DNA of 64,000 nucleotides from Actinomadura barringtoniae (GCF_017573505.1 NZ_JAGEOJ010000013.1:186001-250000); one strand, 5' to 3'. Counted from the first letter of the stretch, positions 1 to 10,259 are shown. Notes: generated from the sequence alone by a model not told the origin. Numbers and translations: made by a program.

Positions 1-230
1 TGGACCTCCCGGTCAGCCCCAAGGGCTACCGTCTGCTGGCCAAGGTCCCGCGCCTGCCCGGCCTGGTGGTGGAACGCCTGGTCGAGCACTTCGGCGGCCT
101 CCAGAAACTCCTGGCCGCCAGCATCGACGACCTTCAGGCCGTGGGCGGCGTGGGCGAGTCCCGCGCCCGCAGCGTCCGCGAAGGCCTCTCCCGCCTGGCC
201 GAGTCCTCAATCCTGGAACGCTACGTCTAG
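1..230 (+). CDS. disA: DisA diadenylate cyclase, C-terminal fragment (cut by window start)
   Basis: The frame opens at base 3 and stops at TAG 228-230, leaving 75 residues. They form a helix-hairpin-helix type DNA-binding tail: a KGYRLLAKVPRLPG stretch, then GGLQKLLAASIDDLQAVGGV with GESRAR and a final LERYV. This is the C-terminal domain of DisA, which scans DNA for branched structures while the missing N-terminal domain condenses two ATP into cyclic di-AMP. mutY lies about 1 kb downstream, as is common in actinobacteria. A c-di-AMP riboswitch at 13154-13332 gives the product a possible target in this same window. The call rests on the tail only. Bases 231-528 hold no gene I can support. Confidence 0.85.
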   Translation, partial: DLPVSPKGYRLLAKVPRLPGLVVERLVEHFGGLQKLLAASIDDLQAVGGVGESRARSVREGLSRLAESSILERYV

Positions 231-528
231 AGAAGTTACCCGCCAGTAAACTTAGGGCTCTGACTCCCAGCCAGTGAGATATCCGCCATGCGCATCACCA
301 TCTCCTGGCGGTCGTAGACCTCGGGACCGTCGGCTTCTGGCTGGCCGGTTCGCCCCTGGCCCTCCCGTACGGCCCGCCTAAGAACCACAGGCAGCCAACA
401 ACACCGCCACACCCGGCACCCGCCACCCGGCGCGACAACACATGCGGCGCGACTGACACCGAGGCACCGCCGCCAGGGCGCCAACATCACTGCTGCCAAC
501 CGACTCGGCGGCGTGCGGCGAGCAGGGG

Positions 529-1200
529 TCAGCGGAGGCGGAAGACCTGCTTTTTCACCTTGACGTGGTCGGCCTTCACCTGGGCGACGTAGGTTCCCGG
601 GCGGACCGTGTCGCGTTTGCCGCGGCACTGGCCGTTCGCGCGCCTGCGGTCCCAGGTCACGGTTCCGGCGAACGGGATGCCGCGCTTCAGCATCTGGATC
701 GAGGAACCGGTGCCGGTGTCGCACTGCGAGCGGGACCAGACGCGATCCGAGCCCGAGGTGATGCGCAGGTCCAGGGACTTGGCGCCCACGTCGAACGTGC
801 AGGCGCGACCGCCCGTGTTCACGGCCGTGAGCTGGAACTGCGGCATCTGGCCCTTGGTGTAGGTCTCCGCCGAGGAAGTCATGTTGACCACGACGGCGCC
901 CGGCTCGCAGGCGTCTCCGTCCTTCTTGGCGGCGGTGGCGGGCTGCGTCACCTTGGCCGTCGCGGTCACCGTCACGGTCGGCGTCGCCGCGGGAACGCTC
1001 GGCACCCCAGGACTGGAGCTGCCGACCGCCGCGGCGTTCTTCAGCGGCTGCTGCTGTTTCTTGTCCTCGCCACCACCCGCGGTGCACGCCCAGGCGACCA
1101 GGCCGACGGTGCCGATCACCCCGCCGAGCGCGACGACCCTGCGCCGCCAGTACTGGTCCAGCCCAAAGCTCTCGGGATCACGTCCAGTATCCGAACCCAT
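529..1200 (-). CDS. membrane-anchored protein with extracytoplasmic Ig-like domain
   Basis: A 223-residue protein if started at MGSDTGRDPESF. One membrane segment follows (about residues 18-38, RRRVVALGGVIGTVGLVAWAC), then a Pro/Thr/Val linker and a beta-rich domain. The domain carries the pattern FQLTAVNTGGRACTF, a VWS motif, TWD and a closing RPGTY. That order resembles Ig-like BsuPI or DUF4232-type domains, with four cysteines that could pair outside the cell. The track upstream of this start would overlap mutY; the ATG at 1198-1200 is preceded by CATACT and six bases, so a leaderless transcript is likely. It is divergent from mutY. The cysteine at the membrane exit could also be a lipobox-like site. 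Function unknown. Confidence 0.7.
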   Translation of the reverse strand: MGSDTGRDPESFGLDQYWRRRVVALGGVIGTVGLVAWACTAGGGEDKKQQQPLKNAAAVGSSSPGVPSVPAATPTVTVTATAKVTQPATAAKKDGDACEPGAVVVNMTSSAETYTKGQMPQFQLTAVNTGGRACTFDVGAKSLDLRITSGSDRVWSRSQCDTGTGSSIQMLKRGIPFAGTVTWDRRRANGQCRGKRDTVRPGTYVAQVKADHVKVKKQVFRLR

Positions 1201-1267
1201 ACCGAGAGTATGCATTCTTTGATCTTCGTTGAGGTGGCGACCCGCCGTGCCAGAATGGTCGCTCATC

Positions 1268-2140
1268 ATGAGCACCGCTTATACGGACCCGATCCTCGCC
1301 TGGTACGAGTCGAACGCCCGGGATCTCCCCTGGCGCTCACCGTCGGCCACCCCGTGGGGAGTCCTGGTCAGCGAGATCATGCTTCAGCAGACGCCGGTCA
1401 ACCGCGTCATGCCCGTCTGGCACGAGTGGATGAAGCGCTGGCCCACCCCGCCCGACCTGGCCGCCGAGCCCTCCGGCGAGGCCGTACGCGCCTGGGGCCG
1501 CCTCGGCTACCCCCGCCGCGCGCTCCGCCTGCACGCCACCGCCAAGGCGATCACCGAACGCCACGACGGCGAGGTCCCGTCCTCCCACGCCGAGCTCCTG
1601 GACCTCCCCGGCATCGGCTCGTACACCGCCGCCGCCGTCGCCAGCTTCGCCTATCGCCAGCGCCACGCCGTCCTGGACACCAACGTCCGCCGCGTCCTGT
1701 CCCGCCTGATCTCCGGCGACGAGTACCCGCCCAAGTCCCAGACCAAGGCCGAGGTCGCCACCGCCGAGGCGCTCCTCCCCCTCGATCCCCCGACCGCCGC
1801 TCTCTGGTCCGTCGCGGTCATGGAGCTGGGCGCCCTGGTCTGTACGGCCCGTACGCCCCGCTGCGTCGATTGCCCCGTCCTCGACAAGTGCACCTGGCAA
1901 CTGGAAGGCCGCCCCGCGTACGACGGCCCACCCCGCCGAGGCCAGACCTACGCCGGCACCGACCGCCAATGCCGAGGCCGCCTCATGGCCGTCCTCCGCG
2001 ACGCCGAAGGCCCCGTAGAGAAGCCCGCCCTCGACATCGTCTGGTCCGACCCCATCCAGCGCGAACGAGCCCTCGACACCCTCATAGCCGACGGCCTGGT
2101 AGACCCCCTAGACGACGGCCGCTACGCCCTGCCCTCCTAA
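1268..2140 (+). CDS. mutY: A/G-specific adenine DNA glycosylase MutY
   Basis: A 290-residue base-excision repair enzyme that removes adenine mispaired with 8-oxoguanine. Visible signatures: SEIMLQQTPV near the N-terminus with the catalytic Glu, the helix-hairpin-helix LPGIGSYTAAAV, the HhH-GPD aspartate in VLDTNVRR, and the 4Fe-4S loop with cysteine spacing C-x6-C-x2-C-x5-C near residues 192-208. The region after the cluster is short, so the C-terminal NUDIX-like 8-oxoG-recognition domain is reduced, as in other short actinobacterial MutY proteins. The start is the ATG followed by STAYTDPILAWY. An in-frame ATG 39 bases upstream would only add a non-conserved leader. Confidence 0.93.
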   Translation: MSTAYTDPILAWYESNARDLPWRSPSATPWGVLVSEIMLQQTPVNRVMPVWHEWMKRWPTPPDLAAEPSGEAVRAWGRLGYPRRALRLHATAKAITERHDGEVPSSHAELLDLPGIGSYTAAAVASFAYRQRHAVLDTNVRRVLSRLISGDEYPPKSQTKAEVATAEALLPLDPPTAALWSVAVMELGALVCTARTPRCVDCPVLDKCTWQLEGRPAYDGPPRRGQTYAGTDRQCRGRLMAVLRDAEGPVEKPALDIVWSDPIQRERALDTLIADGLVDPLDDGRYALPS

Positions 2141-2211
2141 CGGCCACAAAGCGCATCGACGGGGCCGGAAGCAAGGTCTTCCACACCCTCTGACGCGGCT
2201 CGCCGCCAGAG

Positions 2212-2622
2212 TCACCGTTTCTGCCCAGGCCATGCGATCACCTCGAACCAGACGGTCTTGCCTGCCCTGGTGCGGTACGCGCCATGGCCGTCGGACTGGT
2301 GCGCCACGATGAACAGCCCGCGGCCGGTCTCCTGACACAGATCGGGATCGGACGAGACCGGCATCGACGCGCTGGAATCGTTCACCTCCACGCGAAGCCG
2401 TTCGGCCGTACGCGTGAAACACATCGTCAGCAGGGAGCAGTCCGCGTGCTGGATCACGTTCGTGACGATCTCGCTCGTGCACAGCTCCAGCCGATCGACA
2501 ACGTCGGCCGCGAGCCCGAGCGCTCTAGCCGTCAGCAGAAGCTCGTGCCGCGCCTGCGCTGCCGACTCGGGCCGGTTGCCGAGCCACACCTTCTTCAGCG
2601 GAGCCGGAAGCGCACTGGACAT
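2212..2622 (-). CDS. ATP-binding anti-sigma-factor-like protein (RsbW/SpoIIAB type HATPase)
   Basis: A 136-residue single-domain GHKL ATPase. The N-box reads ELCTSEIVTNVIQHA, the second part of the ATP lid reads GRGLFIV, and an EVND segment stands where the G1 aspartate is expected. Proteins of this size are serine kinases or anti-sigma partners in partner-switching systems; many actinobacterial copies are orphans next to XRE/DUF397 pairs, as here. The start at MSSALPAP is chosen because AAAGGAA lies nine bases upstream; the longer frame to 2661 has no ribosome site. It is divergent from the XRE gene at 2730. No sigma factor or antagonist is adjacent, so its partner is unknown. Confidence 0.82.
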   Translation of the reverse strand: MSSALPAPLKKVWLGNRPESAAQARHELLLTARALGLAADVVDRLELCTSEIVTNVIQHADCSLLTMCFTRTAERLRVEVNDSSASMPVSSDPDLCQETGRGLFIVAHQSDGHGAYRTRAGKTVWFEVIAWPGQKR

Positions 2623-2729
2623 GCCGGGTTCCTTTCGCGGGCCGATCACTGGATTTCCCAATTCCCGATCAGCGTGTCATCGCCCGATTACGCTGAGGGA
2701 CCGAACGGCCCGTACAACGGAGTTGTCCA

Positions 2730-3563
2730 ATGCCAGCACCACGCGAGCTCGACCCCCACGCCTCCCTGGCCTCCTACTTCGGCGCCGAGATCCGCCGCCT
2801 CCGCGAGCGCCTCGGCTGGACGCAGGAACGGCTCGCCGAAGAACTCGGCTGGTCCCTGTCCACAGTCGCCAGCGTGGAGACCGCCCGGCGCAGCCCGCCC
2901 GCAGGCTTCCCGGAAAAGGCCGACCTGGTCTACGGCCTACCAGAGGTCCTCGCTCACCTTGCAGAGCTCGTTCGCTCTCAACCTCGATGGTTCGAGCGCT
3001 ACCTGGATCTGGAGCGCCAGGCACGTCGAATCAACATGTGGTCGATGCACCTGGTCCCGGGCCTGTTTCAGATCGAGGAGTACGCACGCGCCATCCTGAA
3101 GGCGGGGCGGCCCATGGATCCTCCGGAAGTAATCGAAGAACGTCTCGCCGAACGGATGAAGCGGCAACAAATCCTGGAGCGTGCGGAGCCACCCCAGCTT
3201 TCGGTCATATTGCACGAGGCCGCCGTGAAACAGCCCGTCAAGAGCGTCGATGTCACCCGTGCTCAACTCCAGCGACTGCGCGACCTTGGGCGCCGACCCA
3301 ACATCCGTATTCAGGTACTCCCGTTCGCTGCTGGAGAGCATGCCGGAATCGACGGAGCGTTCACGATCTTCGAGTTCAGTGACGAGCCACCCGTCGGATA
3401 CGCGCTCTGCCGCGACAGCGGCCGACTGATCGATCAAGCTGATGAGTTCGAATGGGCCACGCTCAACTACGATCAGCTCAAGGCCGAAGCTCTCTCCCCC
3501 GAGGCCTCGATCGGCATGATCACAGGAGCAATGAGCCACATATGGATCGACCGGAACCCCTGA
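2730..3563 (+). CDS. Scr1-family XRE helix-turn-helix regulator with DUF5753 domain
   Basis: A 277-residue protein. Residues about 18-60 form an XRE-type HTH (IRRLRERLGWTQERLAEELG, then LSTVASVETARRSPP). The remainder is the DUF5753 region, recognisable by QARRINMWSMHLVPGLFQ, EYARAIL, a basic RMKRQQIL helix, and IRIQVLPF near the end. These regulators occur in many copies in Streptomyces and relatives and are paired with small DUF397 proteins, proposed as toxin/antitoxin-like or developmental (WhiJ-type) switches. The DUF397 gene starts inside its last codons, so the two are translationally coupled. Confidence 0.9.
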   Translation: MPAPRELDPHASLASYFGAEIRRLRERLGWTQERLAEELGWSLSTVASVETARRSPPAGFPEKADLVYGLPEVLAHLAELVRSQPRWFERYLDLERQARRINMWSMHLVPGLFQIEEYARAILKAGRPMDPPEVIEERLAERMKRQQILERAEPPQLSVILHEAAVKQPVKSVDVTRAQLQRLRDLGRRPNIRIQVLPFAAGEHAGIDGAFTIFEFSDEPPVGYALCRDSGRLIDQADEFEWATLNYDQLKAEALSPEASIGMITGAMSHIWIDRNP

Positions 3564-3736
3564 CGCTCCAATGGCGTAAGGCAAGTCGGAGCGGCTCCAC
3601 AGGAGAGTGCATCGAGACCGCGCGCAGCTCTGACATCGTTCTCGTCCGGGACAGCAAGGATCCGGACGGGCCCAGGCTGGGCTTTGACCGGGCCGCTTGG
3701 AGAGCGTTCACTCAGCGGATCAAGGGCACCGAATAA
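3542..3736 (+). CDS. DUF397 domain protein
   Basis: A 64-residue protein starting MDRPEPLTLQWRKASRS. The hallmark DUF397 layout is present: W-RKAS-S at the front, a central GECIETA, then VLVRDSKDPDGPRLGF and a closing WRAFTQRIK. It overlaps the XRE stop codon by 22 bases. In characterised actinomycete systems the DUF397 partner (WhiJ/BldB-associated class) modulates its cognate XRE protein. This ATG is preferred because the conserved domain begins within ten residues; the longer frame from 3452 lies inside the XRE coding sequence. Confidence 0.9.
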   Translation: MDRPEPLTLQWRKASRSGSTGECIETARSSDIVLVRDSKDPDGPRLGFDRAAWRAFTQRIKGTE

Positions 3737-3740
3737 CCGG

Positions 3741-3770
3741 GTGACCTTGATGTATGCGGCCTCTTAGGGT
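3741..3770 (+). promoter_or_regulatory. promoter of the adenosine deaminase gene, leaderless
   Basis: GTGACC (3741-3746) and TAGGGT (3765-3770) are separated by 18 bases, and the -10 box ends six bases before the ATG at 3777. Transcription would begin at or next to the start codon. No ribosome site is visible, which supports a leaderless message. Confidence 0.6.
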
Positions 3771-3776
3771 GGTCGC

Positions 3777-4760
3777 ATGCGTGATCTTGTGGCGCTGCCG
3801 AAGGCGCATCTGCATGTCCATCTGGAGAGCGCCGTTCGGTGGTCGACGCTCCGGGAGATCGCAGCGGCGAACGGTGTGGAGGTTCCCGCGCATCTGGGCG
3901 ACGGCACCTACGCGTTCGGTGGATTCGCTGACTTCTTCCTGCAGAACGAGCTGGTGCGCAGTTGCCTGCGCACGGCGGCCGACTTCCAGAGGGTGGCGTA
4001 CGAGTTCTGCCAGGACGAGGCGGCGCAGGGCACCCGCTATGCCGAGGTGTCGTTCACCGCTGCCGCGCATGGCGAGCGCCTAGGCGACCTGGAAATGCCG
4101 CTGATCGCCGTACTGGAAGGCTTCCGCAAGGGTCAGGCCGAGTTCGGGATCGAGGTCCGGCTCCTCCTCGATCACTCCCGCCGCCGCTCGGTCGAACGGG
4201 CCTGGAACACCCTGGAGCTCGCCCGAGGTCACGAGGAGGTCGTGGCCATCGGCCTGGCCGGCGATGAGGCGCACCCTGGCGATCCGTTCGTGGATGTCTT
4301 CTCGGCGGCACGTGAGGCCGGGCTCCACGTCGTCCACCACGCGGGCGAGGCGGAGGGTCCTGCGAGCATCAGGCAAGCGCTCGGCCCTGGCCGTACCGAA
4401 CGCCTGGGACACGGCATACGCGTTCTCGACGACCCTGACCTGGTCGCGGAGGTCCGTGACCGGCGAATCCCGCTGGAGGTCTGCCCCACCTCCAACGTCG
4501 CTCTCGGCTTCGCACCATCGTTCGAGGAGCACCCGTTCCCACGCTTGGTGGAAGCCGGCCTGGTCGTCACCATCAACACCGACATCCCCGCGATGACCGG
4601 CACTCCCCTCGCCGCCGAGTACGGCCACGTCCGCGATGCCCTCGGCTACGACGACGCGGCCCTGGCCGCCTTCGCCCGCAACGGCATCCAAGCCTCGTTC
4701 GCCCCTGAGCCCACCAAGGCCCGCCTCCAAAAAGAGGTAACCGCCTGGCTCGTCCGCTGA
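3777..4760 (+). CDS. add: adenosine deaminase family amidohydrolase, atypical active site
   Basis: A 327-residue TIM-barrel metal-dependent deaminase. The HxH zinc pair is in KAHLHVHLES, the catalytic Glu in HHAGE, the zinc His in RTERLGHGIRV, followed by VCPTSN, and the zinc Asp in INTDIPAM. In adenosine deaminases the last motif is normally NTDDP; the second Asp, which contacts the purine ring, is Ile here. The Gly of HLEG is Ser. Zinc ligands and the general-base Glu are kept, so it should be an enzyme, but the substrate may not be adenosine. It has its own promoter. The gene symbol is a family label only. Confidence 0.8.
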   Translation: MRDLVALPKAHLHVHLESAVRWSTLREIAAANGVEVPAHLGDGTYAFGGFADFFLQNELVRSCLRTAADFQRVAYEFCQDEAAQGTRYAEVSFTAAAHGERLGDLEMPLIAVLEGFRKGQAEFGIEVRLLLDHSRRRSVERAWNTLELARGHEEVVAIGLAGDEAHPGDPFVDVFSAAREAGLHVVHHAGEAEGPASIRQALGPGRTERLGHGIRVLDDPDLVAEVRDRRIPLEVCPTSNVALGFAPSFEEHPFPRLVEAGLVVTINTDIPAMTGTPLAAEYGHVRDALGYDDAALAAFARNGIQASFAPEPTKARLQKEVTAWLVR

Positions 4761-4805
4761 CCAGGCCCGGACGGCGTGAGCCGTCGCGGCAGGGGCACGC
4801 TGAGC

Positions 4806-5201
4806 TCACCCGGTGTAGACCAGCGTGAGTACCTGGAACTCGCGCTCCATCGCGCGACCGGCGATCCCGGCGAGTTCTCCCGTTCCGGAGTTCGGGACGA
4901 TGCTTCCGTCGCTGCTCTGGTCGGTCCCGTCGGCCAGCCCCCAGTGCTGGATGACGAAGGTGCCCTGGCGACCGTCGAGCGTGCCCTCAATGCGTTCGGA
5001 GGCGACGTAACCGCCTCCTGCGCCGCCCTGGGCCGTGAGCACCTCGGCGACACCCGTTCCCTCGATCACGCCCTGGTAGCGCTTTCGGATCGTGACCCGG
5101 GTCAGCTTGGGGCCCTCGGCGCCCTCGTCGTACTGGCTCTCGTTGACATCAACGATCTCGAACTTGGCTTCAACAGTGCGCTCTACCTGCGGATCACTCA
5201 T
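4806..5201 (-). CDS. DUF3224 domain protein (beta-barrel, allene-oxide-cyclase-like)
   Basis: A 131-residue cytoplasmic protein with no signal peptide. The DUF3224 signature is visible: an N-terminal strand region, RKRYQGVIEGTG, SERIEGTLDGRQGTF, IQHWG, and SGTGELAGIAG. The fold is predicted to be a small lipocalin-like barrel; function is unknown across the family. The ATG at 5199-5201 follows TAGCCT by eight bases, so the transcript is probably leaderless. It converges on the deaminase gene, with 45 bases between stops. Confidence 0.8.
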   Translation of the reverse strand: MSDPQVERTVEAKFEIVDVNESQYDEGAEGPKLTRVTIRKRYQGVIEGTGVAEVLTAQGGAGGGYVASERIEGTLDGRQGTFVIQHWGLADGTDQSSDGSIVPNSGTGELAGIAGRAMEREFQVLTLVYTG

Positions 5202-5300
5202 GACCGCCGAGGCTAGCCTCTCCCCCGGACCTCCCTGACCCGCAGGGGTGCGTGATTTGGGGGCCGGGCGGGGTGGGAGGGACCCCGCCCGGCCTGCTGG

Positions 5301-5966
5301 TCAAGCGCGTGTTAGGTGACCAGCACGGATCTCGCGGAGGAACGGGTCGTCGTCCTCGCGCCACTCGGCGGGGGTGCGGACGACGGGGTGGACGGGGAGG
5401 CCCAGGCGGGCGGCGGCCTCTTGGGCGGCATCGAAGGCGCGGTCGGGGCGGAGAGTGCCGATGACCAGGACCTCGACGTCGCCGGGTGGTTCGTCGCCGA
5501 GGCCGTCGTAGTGGGCGGCCCAGGCTCCGAAGAGGTAGATCTCCTGGACGCCGGGGATCAGGAACTCCTCGGCGACGACGGCCTTCGGGCCGAAGGTGAG
5601 CATGACCAGCCGGGCGAGCGACTCGTACAGCGGGCTGGAGGTGTCGCGGGCGACCGTACGGCCGGCGAGGGTGCGGCGGCGGGTCACCAGGCCGGCGCGG
5701 GCCAGGCGCTCGACCTCGCGGATGACCGAGCCCAGGTCGGTACGGAGCATGACGGCGAGGTCGAGCATGGTCGTCTCGCGGTCGGGGCCGAGCAGGAGGC
5801 GGGCCAGCAGCTCACCCTGCAGGTTCGATCGGAAGATCGGTAGCTGGGAAGGTGCGGCGGCCCTCATGTCCCGCATGAAGAGTTGCGCCACGTGGGCGTC
5901 GAGGGCCGGGCCGCGCCTCCGGGGGTGCCGGAAGTCGGCCGCCGAACCGAGCAGATTCGAACGCAT
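5301..5966 (-). CDS. winged-helix regulator fused to a nucleotidyltransferase domain
   Basis: A 221-residue two-domain protein. Residues about 40-105 form an ArsR-like winged helix (LPIFRSNLQGELLARLLL, then MLDLAVML, IREVERLARAGLVTRR). Residues about 135-200 form a small nucleotidyltransferase-like domain (IYLFGAWAAHYDG, then GDVEVLVIG). The usual G-S/T active-site pair (FGSxARG) is FGAWAAH here, so catalysis may be lost; the Asp of DVEVLVIG remains. This architecture is common in actinobacterial stand-alone regulators related to MNT-type antitoxins. A palindrome spans the start codon and suggests self-repression, which supports this long start over the internal MRDMRAA. Function not proven. 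Confidence 0.75.
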   Translation of the reverse strand: MRSNLLGSAADFRHPRRRGPALDAHVAQLFMRDMRAAAPSQLPIFRSNLQGELLARLLLGPDRETTMLDLAVMLRTDLGSVIREVERLARAGLVTRRRTLAGRTVARDTSSPLYESLARLVMLTFGPKAVVAEEFLIPGVQEIYLFGAWAAHYDGLGDEPPGDVEVLVIGTLRPDRAFDAAQEAAARLGLPVHPVVRTPAEWREDDDPFLREIRAGHLTRA

Positions 5967-5974
5967 ATTCGAAT
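5955..5974 (-). promoter_or_regulatory. operator-like palindrome spanning the start codon of the winged-helix gene
   Basis: ATTCGAA and TTCGAAT form a perfect seven-base inverted repeat around a six-base spacer that contains the ATG (5964-5966). Each arm contains the palindrome TTCGAA. On the minus strand TAGCAT (5973-5978) ends six bases before the ATG, so the operator covers the transcription start of a leaderless message. It is probably bound by the encoded regulator. Confidence 0.55.
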
Positions 5975-6016
5975 GCTAGGTCGTGGGTCTGACATTTCCG
6001 GGCGAGGCGTTTCGGG

Positions 6017-6808
6017 TCAGCGGAGGTAGGCGGCCATTCCGGCGGCTAGGGAGTTCGCGGCCTTCTGGCGCCAGGCGGCGCTCTTCATGTGCGCGGCGTC
6101 GGTGCGGTTGCGCATGTTGCCGCATTCGATGAAGACCTTGGGGACCTTCGAGAGGTTCAGGCCGCCGAGGTCGGTGCGGGTGTCGAGTCCGTCGCCGCCG
6201 ACGTAGTTCGCGTACGGCTGGAGCCTGTGGAACGCGGCGCGGATGTCGAGGCCGAGGCGCTTGGACGGCTTGACGATCGGCCCCGTGTAGCCCTTCACGT
6301 AGCCCGGCAGGATCACGTGGAACCCGCGGCGGGAGGAGGGGGCGCCGTCGGCGTGGATGGAGATCGCGGCGTCCGCGTGCATCTTGTTGCCGATCGCGGC
6401 GCGGTCGTTGACGCAGGGGCCGACGCCACGGTCGTTCGGGCGCGTGAGGCGTACGGTCGCGCCCTGGGCCCGCAGGATCTTGGCGAGGCGGGTGGCGACG
6501 TCGAAGGTGTAGGCGTGCTCGGCGTAACCGGACGTGGTGGCGGTTCCGGTGGTGTCGCAGGGCTTCTTGAATCCGCCGGCGGGCACCTTGCGGTTGATCA
6601 CCTTGGGGTGGAGGTGGTTGTGACCGTTGTGGCCCGGGTCGATGACGATCACCTTGCCGGACAGCGGCTTGGCGGCGAGCGGGCGCGCCTGCGCGACCGT
6701 GGCCGTACGGGCGGCATGCGACCCGTCGGCGAGCGCCACCCCCGTCACCGCGACACCGGCGGCGGACGCCGCGACCATACCGACCCAGAGACCACGACGA
6801 GGCTTCAT
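6017..6808 (-). CDS. secreted N-acetylmuramoyl-L-alanine amidase (Amidase_3)
   Basis: A 263-residue protein with a signal peptide (MKPRRGLWVGMVAASAAGVA, cleavage near ALADG) and an Amidase_3 zinc domain from about residue 55. The first zinc His is in VIDPGHNG, the zinc Glu in YAEHAYTFDVA, the second zinc His in SIHADG, and the catalytic Glu in FIECGNM. The enzyme cuts the bond between MurNAc and the stem peptide in peptidoglycan. Its length and the insertion after DPGH (with a cysteine in KKPCDTTG) resemble mycobacterial Rv3717-type amidases. Start at MKPRRG: the longer frame to 6856 would put charged residues before the signal peptide. TAGCGT lies eight bases upstream of the ATG. Confidence 0.88.
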   Translation of the reverse strand: MKPRRGLWVGMVAASAAGVAVTGVALADGSHAARTATVAQARPLAAKPLSGKVIVIDPGHNGHNHLHPKVINRKVPAGGFKKPCDTTGTATTSGYAEHAYTFDVATRLAKILRAQGATVRLTRPNDRGVGPCVNDRAAIGNKMHADAAISIHADGAPSSRRGFHVILPGYVKGYTGPIVKPSKRLGLDIRAAFHRLQPYANYVGGDGLDTRTDLGGLNLSKVPKVFIECGNMRNRTDAAHMKSAAWRQKAANSLAAGMAAYLR

Positions 6809-6900
6809 GGTCGCGAACGCTACCGGTAATCGCGATCTCAGCCCATACCGATCCATGAATGCGCATCGGCCGTTCGTCCGACGCGCCCCGGGAACGCGAA

Positions 6901-6929
6901 AGGGCCCGCACCGGTGTGGTGCGGGCCCT
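6901..6929 (-). terminator. strong hairpin terminator downstream of clpC
   Basis: A perfect 12-base stem (6901-6912 with 6918-6929) closes a five-base loop; on the minus strand it is followed by TTCG. It lies about 95 bases past the clpC stop and before the amidase start, so it separates the two genes. Confidence 0.8.
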
Positions 6930-6937
6930 CTCGTTCA

Positions 6938-7020
6938 GCCTTGGCGGCCGGCCGCTGCGATCAGCCTCAGCGGCTCATGCGTCCGGCCTTGGCGGCTCAC
7001 ACGGTCGGCCTTGGCGGCTT
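6938..7020 (-). repeat. degenerate 22-base repeats after the clpC stop
   Basis: Read on the minus strand, four units begin with AGCCGCCAAGGC or a close variant (exact core at 6985-6997 and 7007-7019, diverged copies near 6962-6976 and 6938-6948). The period is about 22 bases. The array sits between the clpC stop codon and its terminator. Confidence 0.55.
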
Positions 7021-7022
7021 GG

Positions 7023-9536
<2,514 letters not shown>

Positions 9537-9704
9537 CTCGTCGCTCCTCACAGAGCGGTTGGGCAGAGTCCGGAACGTCCGAACCTGTCCTTCCGCATGC
9601 TAGCCCGCCCCGAGGAGGCCGCCCGGTGCACTCCCACCAGGAGACGTTCCCCAGCTATGCGCTGTTCATCCTCATCCAACTACCGCGTCGGTGCGTCATG
9701 TTCC

Positions 9705-9850
9705 CGCTACGCCCCAAGCGAACGAGAGCTTTCCGCAGGTCGTTCAACAGGGGGAGCGGAGACCTGTGCACAGCTCGGATTGGCTGTTTGTTGCCTGTCT
9801 ACCTCACGTGCGGCGGAACAACCCACAGAACGCTACGCCACAAGCGAACG
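9705..9850 (-). promoter_or_regulatory. two near-identical CGC-N5-GCG boxes upstream of clpC
   Basis: The 20-base sequences at 9705-9724 and 9831-9850 differ at one base. Each contains CGC, five bases, GCG and then AAC (CGCCCCAAGCG and CGCCACAAGCG). ClgR, the activator of clp genes in actinobacteria, binds CGC-N5-GCG sites. The second copy abuts the lsr2 terminator. Apart from these boxes, bases 9537-9848 appear to be only clpC leader; TAGCAT on the minus strand near 9600 is a possible -10 box. Confidence 0.4.
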
Positions 9851-9879
9851 GCCCGCCCCAGCATTGGTGGGGCGGGCCG
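9849..9879 (-). terminator. terminator of lsr2
   Basis: A perfect 12-base GC stem (9849-9860 with 9868-9879) with loop GCATTGG begins 15 bases past the lsr2 stop codon. It isolates lsr2 from clpC. Confidence 0.8.
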
Positions 9880-9894
9880 CCGAAGCGAGGTGCG

Positions 9895-10215
9895 TCAGTG
9901 GGCCGCTTCGTACTGCTCGACCACCTGCTGCGGGATACGGCCGCGCTCGTTGACCTTGATGCCGCGCTGCTTGGCCCAGGCCCTGATGTCGGCGCTCCGC
10001 TCGCGACTGGAGGCGCCACGCGGACGGCGACGACGGACGGTACCGGCCTTACGCGACTTCTCCACGAACGGCTGCAGAGAATCCCGCAGCTTCTTTGCGT
10101 TGGCGCTACTGAGATCGATCTCGTAGGAGGCGCCGTCGAGCGAGAACGCCACGGTCTCGTCCGCCTCGCCACCGTCGAGGTCGTCGACGAGAAGCACCTG
10201 AACCTTCTGTGCCAT
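9895..10215 (-). CDS. lsr2: Lsr2 nucleoid-associated protein
   Basis: A 106-residue H-NS-like protein that bridges AT-rich DNA and silences transferred genes. The N-terminal dimerisation domain reads MAQKVQVLLVDDLDGGEADE with strand YEIDLSS; a basic linker (RKAGTVRRRRPRG) leads to the C-terminal DNA-binding domain (SADIRAWAKQRGIKVNERGR). The RGR AT-hook-like residues that enter the minor groove are present. Start at MAQKV because AAAGGT is placed upstream; the longer frame to 10287 covers the promoter. It lies beside clpC, as in mycobacteria. Confidence 0.95.
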   Translation of the reverse strand: MAQKVQVLLVDDLDGGEADETVAFSLDGASYEIDLSSANAKKLRDSLQPFVEKSRKAGTVRRRRPRGASSRERSADIRAWAKQRGIKVNERGRIPQQVVEQYEAAH

Positions 10216-10259
10216 GGGGACAGACCTTTCGCTGGAGCAAACTGCATTCGGTTGACAAA

